Positions 32,032 through 45,148 are shown, counted from the stretch's first letter. The stretch is 64,000 bases of DNA from Galeopsis tetrahit (GCA_963675135.1 OY776121.1:67162265-67226264), one strand, 5' to 3'. Notes: a model not told the origin generated them from the sequence alone. A program made the numbers and translations.

Positions 32032-33916
32032 TGACTTGGTCGTATTTTGCACACTTTTTAGAACTATACGATCCCCACAAGCGTATGGGTTCGTTAGTAG
32101 TAAGATAAGTGTCCCAAGTAGATTTTCGTTCCAAGGACTTAATTGAGTGAGAATGAGTCCCTAAAGCTGCAAGTTATCATGCTATTGTAGTAACTAAATG
32201 ATGTTGTTTAGATTTTTGGGAAATAAGCACAAAAGTATTAAACTAAATTAACTAACGTAATTAGAACTAATGACAAGAAATAACAATCTATCTAACTTTC
32301 GTTGGAAAGTGCAAGAGAAGTGTATTGCCTCGGGTGTTTCCGTTTTGTGAGCAATTAAGTGAACTAGTGAACCAATTACATGATTTTACTACAAATTTTG
32401 GTTAAGCTAAAGGCTATCACATAAGTGTGCAAACCCCCTCGAAAGGCATAGGTAAACAACGTGCATTGATTAGCAATTATAGGATCTAACCAAATACCAT
32501 AAGCTCCTAAGATAGTGTTGCATAAGCACTTTCAACACGGTTACTAATGCTTATGAGACGCCCTCTCACCAAACTCATAGACGACCTCTATTTGTTTAGT
32601 GTCTAAGGTTGTCGGTCTAGCCATTAACACCCCTCTCGGGTGAGCTAATTACTAATTAACTTCTATTCAATTGATTAAAGCTCACACTCACACCCCCAAT
32701 CATGCTACCCAACTCTCGTTGCAATAAACATAATCGAACATGCTTGCTAATAGGGTTAATCAACCAAATGAATCATAAAATTACAACCCTAGAAACCTAA
32801 ACACCAAAATTATAAGCTAATCATGCAATTAATCCACAATTACACTAAATTCTCATCAAAACATCCACACCCAAGGCAATTGAGGACTAGCCCATGGTTC
32901 TAGAAGAGAATCCCATGGCTACAACAACAAATAACATCAAACTCATAATAAAATAACAAGAGATTGAAGAAATTAAGAAAATACCAAATTGAATTGCAAA
33001 ATAGAGTAATATCACCTTGATCATGGAATTGTAGCTACAAAACGAGGTAATAGACGATGCCCGATAATAATCGTAGCTTGATTCTAAGTAAAAACCACTA
33101 TTCTATCTAATATAATGAAGAATCTAAACTAAAAATGAAGAACACCTACAACTATGTGAATGTGTGTGTGGAATTGCTTGTAAAAGGAGTAAGACTCCCT
33201 TTTTAAAACTCAAATTTGGTCTATTTATAGTTGGGGTGGAAGTCTTGGGTGAATTTTGCAATTAGGCCCTTCAAAAATGGAGAAAATAGGGCAAAACCCC
33301 CGAAAATGAGTTGGAAACAGGTGGCCCGGCCGGGCCAAAACTTCGTGAGCTGATTTGGACCAAAAATACGCGCGGGGTGAACTTATCAAAAAATGTGGGT
33401 GTGCGAAATGGGCTGGAAGCAGGTGGCCCGGCCGGGCAGCTGAGTGGCCCGGCCGGGCAGCTGAGTGGCCCGTCCGGGCGATACTTTCGTAAGTTGAAAT
33501 TTGCCAAAATTAGCGCAGGGGTGAACTTAACAAAAAGTTGGGTGCAGATAATGTGGCCCGGTCGAGCGGGTGGGTCGGCCCGGTCGGGTGGATACTTCGG
33601 CCCAACTTCCATCCTCCGTCTTCATCCCTTCATATCTCGAGCTTCCGACCTCCGATTGACTTGATTCTTTTTTTCATTCCACTCCATTTTTCGAGACGAA
33701 TCCAATGGTGAAATCCTCTCTTCAGTCCAGTGAGTGCAAATAATGATTGAACACTCGTTTTTGCGATTTTAATGTCTAATTCACATCGTATTCCTACAAA
33801 ACGAGCTCAAACACCTTTCTCAATCAAATCAAGCATATTAGTGTGAAAATGAATGAAAACCCCTCAAATTTTATCACTAAAACACATGAAATCTTATGCA
33901 ATTTACAACCGAATCA
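32032..33916 (-). repeat. Element 3 3' LTR
   Basis: 1885 bp. It contains three tandem 21-bp units of the ggcccggccgggc type near 33420-33480; the other LTR has two. Confidence 0.93.
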
Positions 33917-35730
33917 CCCCCCCAAACTTACACTGTTGCTCGTCCCCGAGTAACGAAAGAATTAAAACATGAGGTTGTACGATTGCAAATAGATGATCAA
34001 TGAAAGATCCCACGTATCCAATGAATGGAATGAATTCTTCTTCCTCAAGATACATTCTCAAAATGATCACAAGTTCATTATTGAAAATCAATGTAATTAC
34101 CCCACACATGCTCAACATACAACAACAAGTGATGGTGATGACAATATCAAAATGTTCAAGTTCAACTCACAAGATATAGTGTTTCTCTCAAACACTCAAA
34201 CAAATTAAGGACAATAAACACTCATTAATCAAATCATGCATTGCAATTGCCATAAGTTTGCCCAAGCTCTACCATCTTTCCACCACAAACATGTTCAACT
34301 ATGAGATCAATAGGTCTTAACCAAGGACGTAACATTGGCTCTTTGGACGGGGTATGATGAATATGGAAGAAGTGACTCGTCTAGTGGAGAACGAAAGTTG
34401 TTTTTTCAACACATCAAGCTTATGCTCATAAGGTTTACAAACCTTCATTCTCACTTTTCATTCAAATTTCTCACAAGCAATCATCTCCTCATCTTTTTGT
34501 AGCCAATTTATTTTCTTCTTAAGCACTTGGGGCTCATTGCCCCTCTTTTCTCTCTCAAATTTTTTTTATTTTCTCATTTTCTCATCACTTCCATCTTTTT
34601 CTTTCTTTTCACGACCTTGCCAATTTTTCTCTTCAAACCAAAGGCACTTAAGCATATGTTTTCCCACTTTCTTTTTGTTCTCCACTAGAATTGGACATCA
34701 AAGGCTCAAAAAGCTAAATGGTTAAACATGGTAGGTTGCCAAGAGAATGGGAACTCAAGCTCAAACGGTCTAACTACGGAAGATTTCTTTGGTTATTGGG
34801 AAAAATATGGCTAAGTGACTTGTAGTACGAAAGATGGCCTACATCATATCTCAAAGTATCACACAAGTATGATCTCAAGCAAGAACTTGGGCAAGTTCTA
34901 GAAAAGCAAGCAATGAATTGATCCACTCAAAAATGAAATAAACCGGATTAATGCATCGGTTCAAAGCTCAACTCTCACCGGTTCATTCAAGACTCAAATA
35001 TTCATCAATCATCACCACACATAACTCATTGTGCATGCAAAACATTCATAGGCAACAAGATAACAACAACACAAACAAGATGATTCATTCCAATTATGTA
35101 CACATTCAAGGAATCAAATTCACAACAAATCATCATCAAATGTGTCTCAATGATCACTAAAGCTCAAATTGCGCGCATACACGAGAGTACACATTGGTGT
35201 TAATAGAAAATGTAAAAACGAACATACCCCCCCAAACATTTTCATTGCTAAGCAATTAAAAGTTTGGAAAAATAGTTTTGCAATGATATTGACACCAAGT
35301 GCTAAACATACAAATCTACACACATGGGCCACTATCCCAACAATTAAAAACAAGAGTAGCTAAGCAATCAATATTATGAACAAGAATATAAATTCCACTA
35401 CCCCCCCCCCCCCCAAACTTAGTCATTGCTATGCAATTCCTAAGAATTGGGGTGGGTGTACCTCTTACGATTGCTATAGCTACACCTTCTTCGAAGCACG
35501 AGGTTCCCCTTTCGATCCACTTGTCCATTCGATCCAAGCTTCTCCAACTAACATCAAAACTCACAAACACATCAAACTAAACTAACAAAACAAATAAAAT
35601 GAACAAGAATTGAAATAAAGCAAGTAAAAATGGGTTGCCTCCCATTTAGCGCTAAGTTTAACGTCTTCAAGCCGGACGGAACTAAATGAGCTCATCGAAA
35701 AGGCCATGGATATCGGGCCTCATTGCCATT
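33917..35730 (-). other. Element 3 non-coding 3' region with three polypurine-like tracts
   Basis: About 1.8 kb without a gene. On the minus strand there are G-runs preceded by short inverted repeats at 33917-33954 (terminal tract plus stem-loop), 35227-35255 and 35401-35435. The 35401 run is 14 C on the plus strand. The conserved block shared with Elements 1 and 2 is at 35632-35680. ORFs at 34537-34725 and 35169-35585 are low-complexity and not called. Confidence 0.7.
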
Positions 35731-36873
35731 TTATTTCAATCTTTTAGCCTCAAAGTCAAGAAGACTCTCATGGAAGGTAGACCAATCATCCATATTTTTC
35801 TTGCATGCTCTCATTAATGAAGGTTCCTCTTGCTCTTTCCACATCGTCTTCTTCCATTGCTCTCCCTTTTTCTCAAGGATACCTAAACACTTCTCAACTT
35901 CTTTCTTTGAATCAAAGTGATCAAGAGGCAAAATAAAATCAATAGAAGCATTAATATCAAATAAAGTGCAAATTGAAGAGTTTAAAGGTTTAGAAATGCT
36001 CATTTCACTCTCCAACTCATCTTGTGGCGCTTCTTTATTTTCTTGTTCCTTGTAGCTCATGTCCATCAAAGGACATTCCTCTCTATCATCTTCTTCAATC
36101 ACCATTAAGCTCATTCCTGTGCTCATGTCTTCAAGTGGATACCCCTTTTCATCCTCATCCTCAATTGGATCCTCTTTTTCTTTCATAGCGATGACCAATC
36201 CCCTGATTGTTGAGTTCATCCGCTCCATTCCATTCAGAAGTGACTTGAGTTTATTCGCTTGTTGTAGTTGGGTGGCCTTGATCTCCTCTAATACATCCAA
36301 CCTTTTTTTACTTGCATCCAAATTTTTCAAGATGAGTGGAGTGAGCTCTTTTGTAGTATCACTTTCTTCATTGTTTGGTGACCAAAGTGCATTACTTTCC
36401 CACTCCTGATATTGATAATGAGAAGGAGCTTGTTGCATTTGATAATCGTACTCAAAGCTCCTCTCACTATCATAACAATCTCCTTTCGAAGCTCTATCGA
36501 ATTCAAATCCAATGTGTGGATCACATTCTTCCATAGGTGGAGGATGAGGTGGACGATACTGCTCTTAAGGAGGTGGGGTAGGATATGGATATGGAGGATA
36601 AGGGTGTTGCGGTGGAAGGTATTGATGTGGTGGAGGTGGTGGGAAGTAGGCTTGTGGTTGAGGTGGGTAAGGATAAGGATAATATCCTTGAGAAGGGGGA
36701 GGTGGTGCTTCTTCATTCTTCCAATCTCGATAATAGGAGGGAACTTGTTGCATTTGATAATTATAATCAAAGTTCCTCCAACCATCATAGCTCATATCTC
36801 CATGTTGTGGAGGATAAACAATACCATTTTGATTATAACATTGATTCCATTGGTATTGGTTGTATCCATCCAT
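35731..36873 (-). pseudogene. Element 3 gag-position ORF, MDGYNQY family (two nonsense codons)
   Basis: Starts MDGYNQYQWNQCYNQ at 36871-36873, with the same Tyr/Pro-rich region as Element 1, then TAA at 36565-36567 in a frame that stays open on both sides. The C-terminal half holds the helical segment and the EMSISKPLNSSICTL block. The frame now ends at TAA (35731-35733), where Element 1 has a Tyr codon, removing the last ~14 conserved residues. The frame is open upstream of the ATG to 36975, giving a hydrophobic run, but the alignment with Elements 1 and 2 supports the internal ATG. Function unknown. Confidence 0.72.
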
Positions 36874-37013
36874 CAAGGCAATGAAGTTCACACCTACACA
36901 AAAACAAGTATCAAAGCCCACAAAGAGAAACGAAAAACAAAATAACAAAAAAAGAAATGCTACTATCAATAACACTCAACAAACTCTAAGTCTCACTAAC
37001 AACACTCGCTTAA

Positions 37014-37032
37014 ATCCCCGGCAGCGGCGCCA
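37014..37032 (-). other. Element 3 primer binding site (tRNA-Asp type)
   Basis: The minus strand reads TGGCGCCGCTGCCGGGGAT, identical to the Element 1 site. Confidence 0.9.
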
Positions 37033-37033
37033 T

Positions 37034-38900
37034 TGACTTGGTTCGAATTTTTGCACTCTTTTTAGAACTATATGATCCCCACAAGCGTATGGGTTCGTTA
37101 GTAGTAAGATAAGTGTCCCAAGTAGATTTTCGTTCCAAGGACTTAATTGAGTGAGAATGAGTCCCTAAAGTTGCAAGTTATCATGCTATTGTAGTAACTA
37201 AATGATGTTGTTTAGATTTTTGGGAAATAAGCACAAAAGTATTAAACTAAATTAACTAACGTAATTAGAACTAATGAAAAGAAATAACAATCTATCTAAC
37301 TTTCGTTGGAAAGTGCAAGAGAAGTGTATTGCCTCGGGTGTTTCCGTTTTGTGAGCAATTAAGTGAACTAGTGAACCAATTACATGATTTTACTACAAAT
37401 TTTGGTTAAGCTAAAGGCTATCACATAAGTGTGCAAACCCCCTCGAAAGGCATAGGTAAACAACGTGCATTGATTAGCAATTATAGGATCTAACCAAATA
37501 CCATAAGCTCCTAAGATAGTCTTGCATAAGCACTTTCAACACGGTTACTAATGCTTATGAGACGCCCTCTCACCAAACTCCTAGACGACCTCTATTTGTT
37601 TAGTGTCTAAGGTTGTCGGTCTAGCCATTAACACCCCTCTCGGGTGAGCTAATTACTAATTAACTTCTATTCAATTGATTAAAGCTCACACTCACACCCC
37701 CAATCATGCTACCCAACTCTCGTTGCAATAAACATAATCGAACATGCTTGCTAATAGGGTTAATCAACCAAATGAATCATCAAATTACAACCCTAGAAAC
37801 CTAAACACCAAAATTATAAGCTAATCATGCAATTAATCCACAATTACACTAAATTCTCATCAAAACATCCACACCCAAGGCAATTGAGGATTAGCCCATG
37901 GTTCTAGAAGAGAATCCCATGGCTACAACAACAAATAACATCAAACTCATAATAAAATAACAAGAGATTGAAGAAATTAAGAAAATACCAAATTGAATTG
38001 CAAAATAGAGTAATATCACCTTGATCATGGAATTGTAGCTACAAAACGAGGTAATAGACGATGCCCGATAATAATCGTAGCTTGATTCTAAGTAAAAACC
38101 ACTATTCTATCTAATATAATGAAGAATCTAAACTAAAAATGAAGAACACCTACAACTATGTGAATGTGTGTGTGGAATTGCTTGTAAAAGGAGTAAGACT
38201 CCCTTTTTAAAACTCAAATTTGGTCTATTTATAGTTGGGGTGGAAGTCTTGGGTGAATTTTGCAATTAGGCCCTTCAAAAATGGAGAAAATAGGGCAAAA
38301 CCCCCGAAAATGAGTTGGAAACAGGTGGCCCGGCCGGGCCAAAACTTCGTGAGCTGATTTGGACCAAAAATACGCGCGGGGTGAACTTATCAAAAAATGT
38401 GGGTGTGCGAAATGGGCTGGAAGCAGGTGGCCCGGCCGGGCGGCTGAGTGGCCCGGCCGGGCGATACTTTCGTAAGTTGAAATTTGCCAAAATTAGCGCA
38501 CGGGTGAACTTAACAAAAAGTTGGGTGCAGATAATGTGGCCCGGTCGGGCGGGTGGGTCGGCCCGGTCGGGCGGATACTTCGGCCCAACTTCCATCCTCC
38601 GTCTTCATCCCTTCATATCTCGAGCTTCCGACCTCCGATTGACTTGATTCGTTTTTTCATTCCACTCCATTTTTTGAGACGAATCCAATGGTGCAATCCT
38701 CTCTTCAGTCCAGTGAGTGCAAATAATGATTGAACACTCGTTTTTTGCGATTTTAATGTCTAATTCACATTGTATTCCTACAAAACGAGCTCAAACACCT
38801 TTCTCAATCAAATCAAGCATATTAGTGTGAAAATGAATGAAAACCCCTCAAATTTTATCACTAAAACACATGAAATCTTATGCAATTTACAACTGAATCA
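37034..38900 (-). repeat. Element 3 5' LTR
   Basis: 1867 bp; its left end (tgacttggttcg) is one base from the primer site. GC-rich palindromic units occupy 38328-38575. Confidence 0.93.
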
Positions 38901-38905
38901 TCAGG
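38901..38905. repeat. Right target-site duplication of Element 3 (TCAGG)
   Basis: Identical to 32027-32031; Copia-3 coding sequence resumes here. Confidence 0.93.
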
Positions 38906-39702
38906 CCAAGTATACAAGGGACATGATCAAGAAATTTGGATGTGCTTCAAGCAAACCAGTCAGAATTCCTATGAATACCAATTGGAAAATGGATCCTGAT
39001 GAAAGTGGAGAATCAACAAACTCCACTAACTACAGAGGAATCATAGGATCCTTGCTATATCTCACTGCAAGTAGGCCTGATATCACATTTGCAGTTGGAG
39101 TTTGTGCAAGATTTCAAGCAAATCCAAAGAAGAGCCATCTTGATGCTGCCAAGAGAATCCTAAGATATCTCAAGGGATCTGAGATTCTTGGATTATGGTA
39201 TCCAGCTGATGACAACATTGAGCTCACTGGATATTCAGATGCAGATTATGGAGGCTGTAGAATTGACAGAAAATCCACCTCAGGAACATGTCAGTTCTTG
39301 GACAGCAAGCTTATCTCATGGTTCTCCAAGAAGCAAAATACAGTTGCCACTTCAACAACTGAAGCAGAATATGTAGCAGCTGGAAGTTGCTGTGCTCAGA
39401 TACTTTGGCTCAGGCAGCAACTTAGAGATTACAAAGTCATCTCAAATGAAGTGCCAATATTCTGTGACAACAATAGTGCAATTGCTATCTCACAGAATCC
39501 AGTGCTCCACACCAGATGCAAGCATGTGGATATCAAGCATCACTTCATAAGGGATCATGTGGAAAAGAAAGATATCAAGCTTGTCAAGATCCACACTGAT
39601 AAGCAAAAAGCTGATATCTTGACTAAGCCACTAGCTGAAGCAAGGTTCTTGGAACTATCAGCTGAATTAGGCTTACTTGATCCAGGGAAGATGGAGGAAT
39701 GA
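38906..39702 (+). pseudogene. pol: Copia-3 pol, right part: end of RT and RNase H
   Basis: Continues the RT broken at 32031: MIKKFGCASSKPVRIPM, SLLYLTASRPDITFAVGVCAR, then RNase H with GYSDADYGGC, STTEAEYVAAGSCCAQ, FCDNNSAIAISQNPVLH and the C-terminal DKQKADILTKPL. The segment itself has no stop until TGA at 39700-39702. It is cut off from its own N-terminal half by 6.9 kb of Element 3. Confidence 0.92.
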
Positions 39703-40375
39703 AGGAAGGAAGCTCATAAGAAGGGGGAAGTTCATTAAGTTGAACTTCAGCAAGATTGACCAACCTCACTAAAGCAATCTGTCAAAAAGGGAAAATCAGC
39801 AAAGTTGTCCCTAGTGCATTCAGCAAAGTTGGTCAGGATGTTTGGCTTAGTGGGACCCACTCAGCAACTTTGGGACCCACTCAGGAATGTTGGTCAGACA
39901 TATTGACCTTACAGAAGTCAAAACACATCTTAGGATGTTTGTCCGAGTAAATTGGATAATTATTGCTATTTTTAGCATTTATTAGACATTTAAAAGGTTT
40001 CTTGGTCTAAGAGTAGGCCATTTTAGGATGGCGTGTGCTATTAAGATTTTTGCCCCCAAAATGGCAAATCAGCATTTAATGCAAAATCTCCATTAAGATT
40101 TCATAAATTCTTGAGCCATCATCAAGGCCATTGATTTGCATTAAAACTTCATCAAACCGCCTAATCCCCACTACTCCACTTTATCCAAATTGGTTTTAAC
40201 TATTACCCACTGTCATTATCTATTAACCAACAGTTAATAAATTCCCTTCATATATAAACTCCTCGATTTTTACCTTCTTCCTTACGCACTCATATTTTCA
40301 AATCCACAAGCTTTTGAAAACCTCTCAAAACCTGCAACTATTCTCAAAAATCTTTTATATCTCTCAAAATTATTC
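39703..40375 (+). other. Copia-3 spacer between pol and third ORF
   Basis: About 0.67 kb, no gene. It contains a polypurine-like stretch (near 39719-39730, aagaaggggga) and repeated short phrases built on cagcaaagttg/ctcagcaac. A TATA-like tatataaa lies at 40251-40258, upstream of the third ORF, which might allow a separate transcript (inference). Confidence 0.55.
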
Positions 40376-43300
40376 ATGGCTCCCAAAATTAAGAGAGAAG
40401 AACTTGTAGATTTCAATGACTCCTCTTTGGACATTGATTTCTCCTATCTTAGCAACCCAAATTCTCTTTGGTTTGAAAAGTTGGTAGCTTTTGACAGCCC
40501 AGACACAGAAGTTCATCAAGTCCTCCAATGGCTAAGGGAGGCAGGGCTTGAGAAATTCCTTGGCACCAAGCCTGATTCCTGCCTGAATCCTTTCATGGCA
40601 GAGTTCTTTGCCCATCTCAGATGGAAGGGCAAAAAGGGTGATGTGTGCACCAAGCTGACATATGCTGAGGAGGATGAAACTGAAGAAAGCCAACACACCA
40701 TCATCTTCACTGTTGAGGATTTGGATGCTAGCTTTGGGCTACCATCAGAAGGCCAAAATCCAGAGATGTACAAAGAAGGAGATGATCAGGAGTTCTACTA
40801 TCCATGGATGATAGAACCCAAGAAACTTGTAAGTGCTCAAAACAAGAACACCTTGAAACCAGTTTACAGGCACTTGTTTGATTGTGTGGTGAAGAGTTTG
40901 TTGAGCCACTCTGGGAGTGTTGAACAAATAAGTATGCCTAAATTGAGAGTGATGGCTGCTGTGATTGACTCTGCTGAGAAGAGAGTCAAGTTCAACTGGA
41001 AAAACTTCATTCTTGACAAGATGATGAATGAAAAGTTTAAATTCAAGGAGGTGAAGCACCACAAGGTGGTGGTTGATGGGAGACTCCAGTTTTGCACAAG
41101 AGTTAGCTTGCTCTTAGAAAGATTTGCACATTATACTCACCTCCAAGCCAAGCCAAAGCCTTTTCCAGCCCAAAAGGTGATGTTTAGGAAGCTGTCTTCT
41201 AAGACAGAAAAGAGGAAGCAGGATGCAGCTTCAAAGAAAGCAGGTGTTGTTGTACCAGCAACCAGAGCCTCTCCAAGAAAAAGAAAAGCTCAACCACCAA
41301 AAGCACAGCCAAAGATGAAGAGGATGAAGAAGATTCTGAGTGAATCTCCCCCAGAAAGCCAGTCAAGAAGTGGAGGAGCCACTTCTGAGGAAATTGAAAA
41401 GGTTGCTGATGAAGGAGTCAACCCTCCTGAAGAGGGTGAGGAACTCATAGAGGTTGTCCCCCTACAGCCTGAGACTGTAACAGAGTATAGGGACCTTGAT
41501 AAGCCCACAAGGTCTGAAAGAAGGAGAAGAATTATCAAAACTTCTGAGAAGCAGAAGTTAATGGAAGAGGAGAAGAAGAAGAAAGAGTTCTTCAAAGAGA
41601 TTAGACAAGCAAGTAGGTCTAACTCCAAGTCTAAGTCAAAGCCCAACAACCCTGAAACCAACTCTCCTGATATTCAGTCTAGAAGAATATCTCCATCAAG
41701 GCATGAAGAAGAGGAGTGCAAGACTCCTGAAGATGCCCCAATTATTACAAAGAAAGTCTACTCCCCTGAAGGTGCCCCTGACAGATCAGGTATTGATGTG
41801 CTGGCTGATTTAGTCAATCTTGAGGATAGGCCATTCTCCCCACTTGATCCCAGACTACTCTCCTACACCAAACTTCTTGAAACTGTTCTTCAAGAAGGTG
41901 ATCAAGCTAACCTCCCACCCATTCCAGCCATTATAATTACCTCTTCAGGAACATTGCTCTCAAAAGCACCTAAATCCCAACTTGTCTTAAGCTCTTCTGA
42001 ACCCAATCCTTCTAAATCCAACCTACCTGAATCCCAATCCACCCCCCCTGAATCCCAAACCAACTCTTCTGATGAAGAAGATAGTAGTGAAGAGTACACC
42101 TATGAAGGGATGTTGAGGCAGATTGCAAGAGCCAATGTGGATGAATTATATCCAGGATTGAAGGCATATCCTAGGCTGCAACAATAATTCTATGATCTCA
42201 GGGCACTTGTTGAGATCAAGGATAGAACAATTGTGGAGATAGCTCAAGCTATCAAGGATAAGGGAGCTAGCTGGTGGCAGGTTGAAGAAAATAGGCTATT
42301 ACATTTTGCAAATGTAAAGAAGACCAGTGTGTTAACCACTGAGGCCTTATTTTGCACCATTGTTCATGAGAAGGTGCTTGCTGAAAGAGAAAGAATTGCA
42401 CAAGGAATCAAGCATCCTGATAGCCCATCTGATGATGATAATGATGATGATGATGACAACACCAATCTCAATCCTCCTGGCTTCAACTATGCTCAGGTAC
42501 ATTACTTGACCTATCATTCTGTTAAGGACTCTGATCATTCAGAGGAGTTGACCAAAGATGGTGACTCAGTCCAAGATGCATTGGCCAAGGATGGTTCTTC
42601 TGAACTTGAGGCACAACTTGACAATGTTGAGACTTCCATGGGAGAAGCTAGTTTGGCTAAAGCCTCATCAATGTCAGGACAGTTGGACATTGACCAGCCT
42701 TTAGTCATTCAGGATGACTCAGTGGCTTTGGGATGCCCAAGCACTGTGATCTCCCAACAACTGCCCTCTGTGGATCCTGTTGAGGATATGGAGGTGTCAG
42801 GTTTAGGAATGGAAGGAGTTGAAAAGGCTGATAGTGATGAAAAATCAGAGGCAGATGGTGAGGATGATTGTGTGATTACTGGTTCCCTGAGTGCACCAAT
42901 TATAGAGGGAGAGGAAGTAGAAATATTGGGTGCAGCCCAATATGAGAGTCAGGTTATTCTTCAAGTCAAATCTGAACTTGATGAATCCCTTGGTGAAAGG
43001 AGGCCTGATTCTCCAGTGAATGTGAGTTTATCTGTTGCTACGGAAGAAAAGAAATTAGTTGAAAATGAGAGTATAGGTGCTGATGAATCAGGCCTATTGG
43101 GAGATAAAAAGAATGAGGGTGTTGAGGGAGTTTCTACTAACACTCTTAGTTTTGCAGATTCAGTAGTTGTCACCATTGAGCAAATTTTTGCAGATGCTTC
43201 CCTTACAGATATACCAGTTGATGCTGACATTGACCTTGAAGCAGTTTCAGCAAATGTGTCCACATTGAATAAGATGTACTTTGAACAAGCCAACACCACT

Positions 43301-45148
43301 GAGGCTGGTTTTCAGATTGCTACTCAAACTGCATCTATCATTGAAAAGCAATCAGAAAAGTTGGATACACTGGTCAGGGAAGTTGGGAAGGCTCATGCTG
43401 CAACAGTGGATACTCTAGATGGCCAAGGCAAAACTTTAGCCTCTGTGGAGATGAGGCTAACTGGCTCAGAAGAGGTGATCTTGCCCACATTAGATGCAAG
43501 AATTTGTGGAGTTGAAACTGGACTGCAAACAGTTTCAACAGAAGTAACAAAGGCAAAGGATGAGATGGTGAAGTTCACAAAATCTGTGAAAAAGGAGCAG
43601 CATGACCTCAAGAATCTCTACAAGGACAATGTGAGAGCTCTAAGAAGGACAATAAAGGATGCCTTGAGGCAAAGGACAGCTGCTCAAAGGAAAAAGGCTG
43701 AAGAATTGAAAGCTGCAATGGTGAAAGAGGCTGCAGAGAAGTTCACTGTTGAACTTATGGCCAAAGTGTCTGATCAAGTTGTGGCCAGCCTCACTGATCA
43801 ACTTCAGGCCAAACTAGATCAATCACTAAAAGCCACTTTGGATGCCATTGTTGCTCAAAAGATGAAACCTGTTCACACATTCTTAAGCATGGCAGATGAC
43901 AAGATGCAAAACATTCATGATGAGAATGTTTATTTACTGCAGGAGTTGAAGTCCCTCACTCAAGCCCACTCCCATCTCTCAGTCTCAATGAGTGAGTTGA
44001 AGCCCCAATGTTTTGATAATGCCAAAAAGGGGGAAAGAGAGAGAGCTAGGGCAAAGGGAACCTTGGTGATTGGTGAATCCAAAGGAAAGGAAAAGGTCCC
44101 TGATCTAGAGGAGGAGGTAGTAGAAGACATTGGGAAAGGCAAAGGCCCAATGAATATTGAAAACTTGACTGAGGAAGAGCAAATTCAAATTGCTGTCAAG
44201 GAGTCTATGATGTCAGCCATGGAAAGTCAGGCAAGGAGGCTTCAGAGGCCTGGTGGTGAGTCTGCAGGACTTGACCCCAAGGAGAAGGCTACTGAAGTAA
44301 GGGGGAAAGTGACAAGAGCATCTGAAAGAAAGAGGAAGGAATTGCAAGCCTTCAATGAATTCCCAACTAGCCTGACTCTGCCATCAGAATTTCAGTCTGA
44401 AGAAACAACTCCAGTAAGGAAATCCAAGAGGTTGAAGAAAGCAGTCAAGCTGCCAGTTATTGAAGAAGAAGAAGTTGAAGAAGAAGTACAGGACAGAGAG
44501 CCTGAAGTTGGTGTGCCCAAACTTGCTGATGATCCTTCTAAGCCGTTTGAAGAAGGATTTGGAAAGGATCCAGAGACACAGGAGAAGCTAGCTCTTCAAA
44601 GAGCTAAAGAGAGAATGGATCAGTTGGTTGAGGCCAACAAGGCAAGAGATGAAAGAAGGGCAAACTTCAAAGCTCCAAGAAGGAGGGCTTCTTACAGAAG
44701 GCTCAAACCACAAATGCTGCAAAGATGGGACACTCAATACCCTCACCATGATAAGTGGGTTCCAATCTCACTGAATGATGCATGGGAGGAGGCCAAGAGA
44801 AGTTTTGTATATGACTTTTATGTCATTGGGAAGTGGCTTGAAGAGAGTGTAGATGAAGTCTTTGTACAGTTTATGTTTGAGAACCATAGGGACCTCTACC
44901 AAAAGCTGTTTGCAGCAGCTGAGATGGCAAGAGTTGAATTCAAGGCCCCTGGTCCTATTCTGTACATGCCTCCTAAGTTCAATGGGAACTTAATTGATGA
45001 GGGAAAGATTCTGGAAGAATTCATCAACATCATGAGGATGGAGAAGATGAAGCCTGGCCCTAAAGGAACCAACAAGGATATCTGGGAACTGAAGAAAAGG
45101 GTATGGGCTCAATATGGCATTGCTCCTCAAGATGATGGAACTCTCTGA
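40376..45148 (+). pseudogene. Copia-3 third (env-position) ORF, ~1590 codons with one nonsense codon
   Basis: The first ATG gives MAPKIKREELVDFNDSS. The frame is open to TAA at 42185-42187 and then open again in the same frame to TGA at 45146-45148, so this was one ORF of about 1590 codons. Codons ~45-240 form a globular block (FMAEFFAHLRWKGKK, FTVEDLDASFGLPSEG, LFDCVVKSLLSHSG) with the layout of the plant retroelement env-position proteins. Codons ~275-360 are basic (KRKAQPPKAQPKMKRMKK). A long acidic Ser/Asp/Glu-rich middle follows. A coiled coil lies at about codons 980-1130, and a basic/acidic mixed C-terminal region ends with VYDFYVIGKWLEESVDEVF and RVWAQYGIAP. No transmembrane segment or signal peptide is apparent. 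This is longer than the 757-aa ORF of Copia-1. Function unknown. Confidence 0.78.

Larger units (their letters stand above)
32032..38900 (-). mobile_element. Element 3: pol-less LTR retrotransposon nested in Copia-3 RT
   Basis: Minus-strand element with 5' LTR 37034-38900 (1867 bp), 3' LTR 32032-33916 (1885 bp) and a perfect 5-bp duplication TCAGG (32027-32031, 38901-38905). It has a tRNA-Asp primer site at 37014-37032. It encodes one gag-position ORF and no polymerase genes. Removing the element and one TCAGG joins the RT of Copia-3 in frame (atc aat cag gcc aag). LTRs differ by under 1 percent plus a 21-bp unit, so it is young. Confidence 0.94.

Noticed and set aside
33271..33664. ORFs on both strands through the Element 3 LTR (also 38275-38733)
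   Set aside because: Same GC-repeat effect; present in both LTRs.
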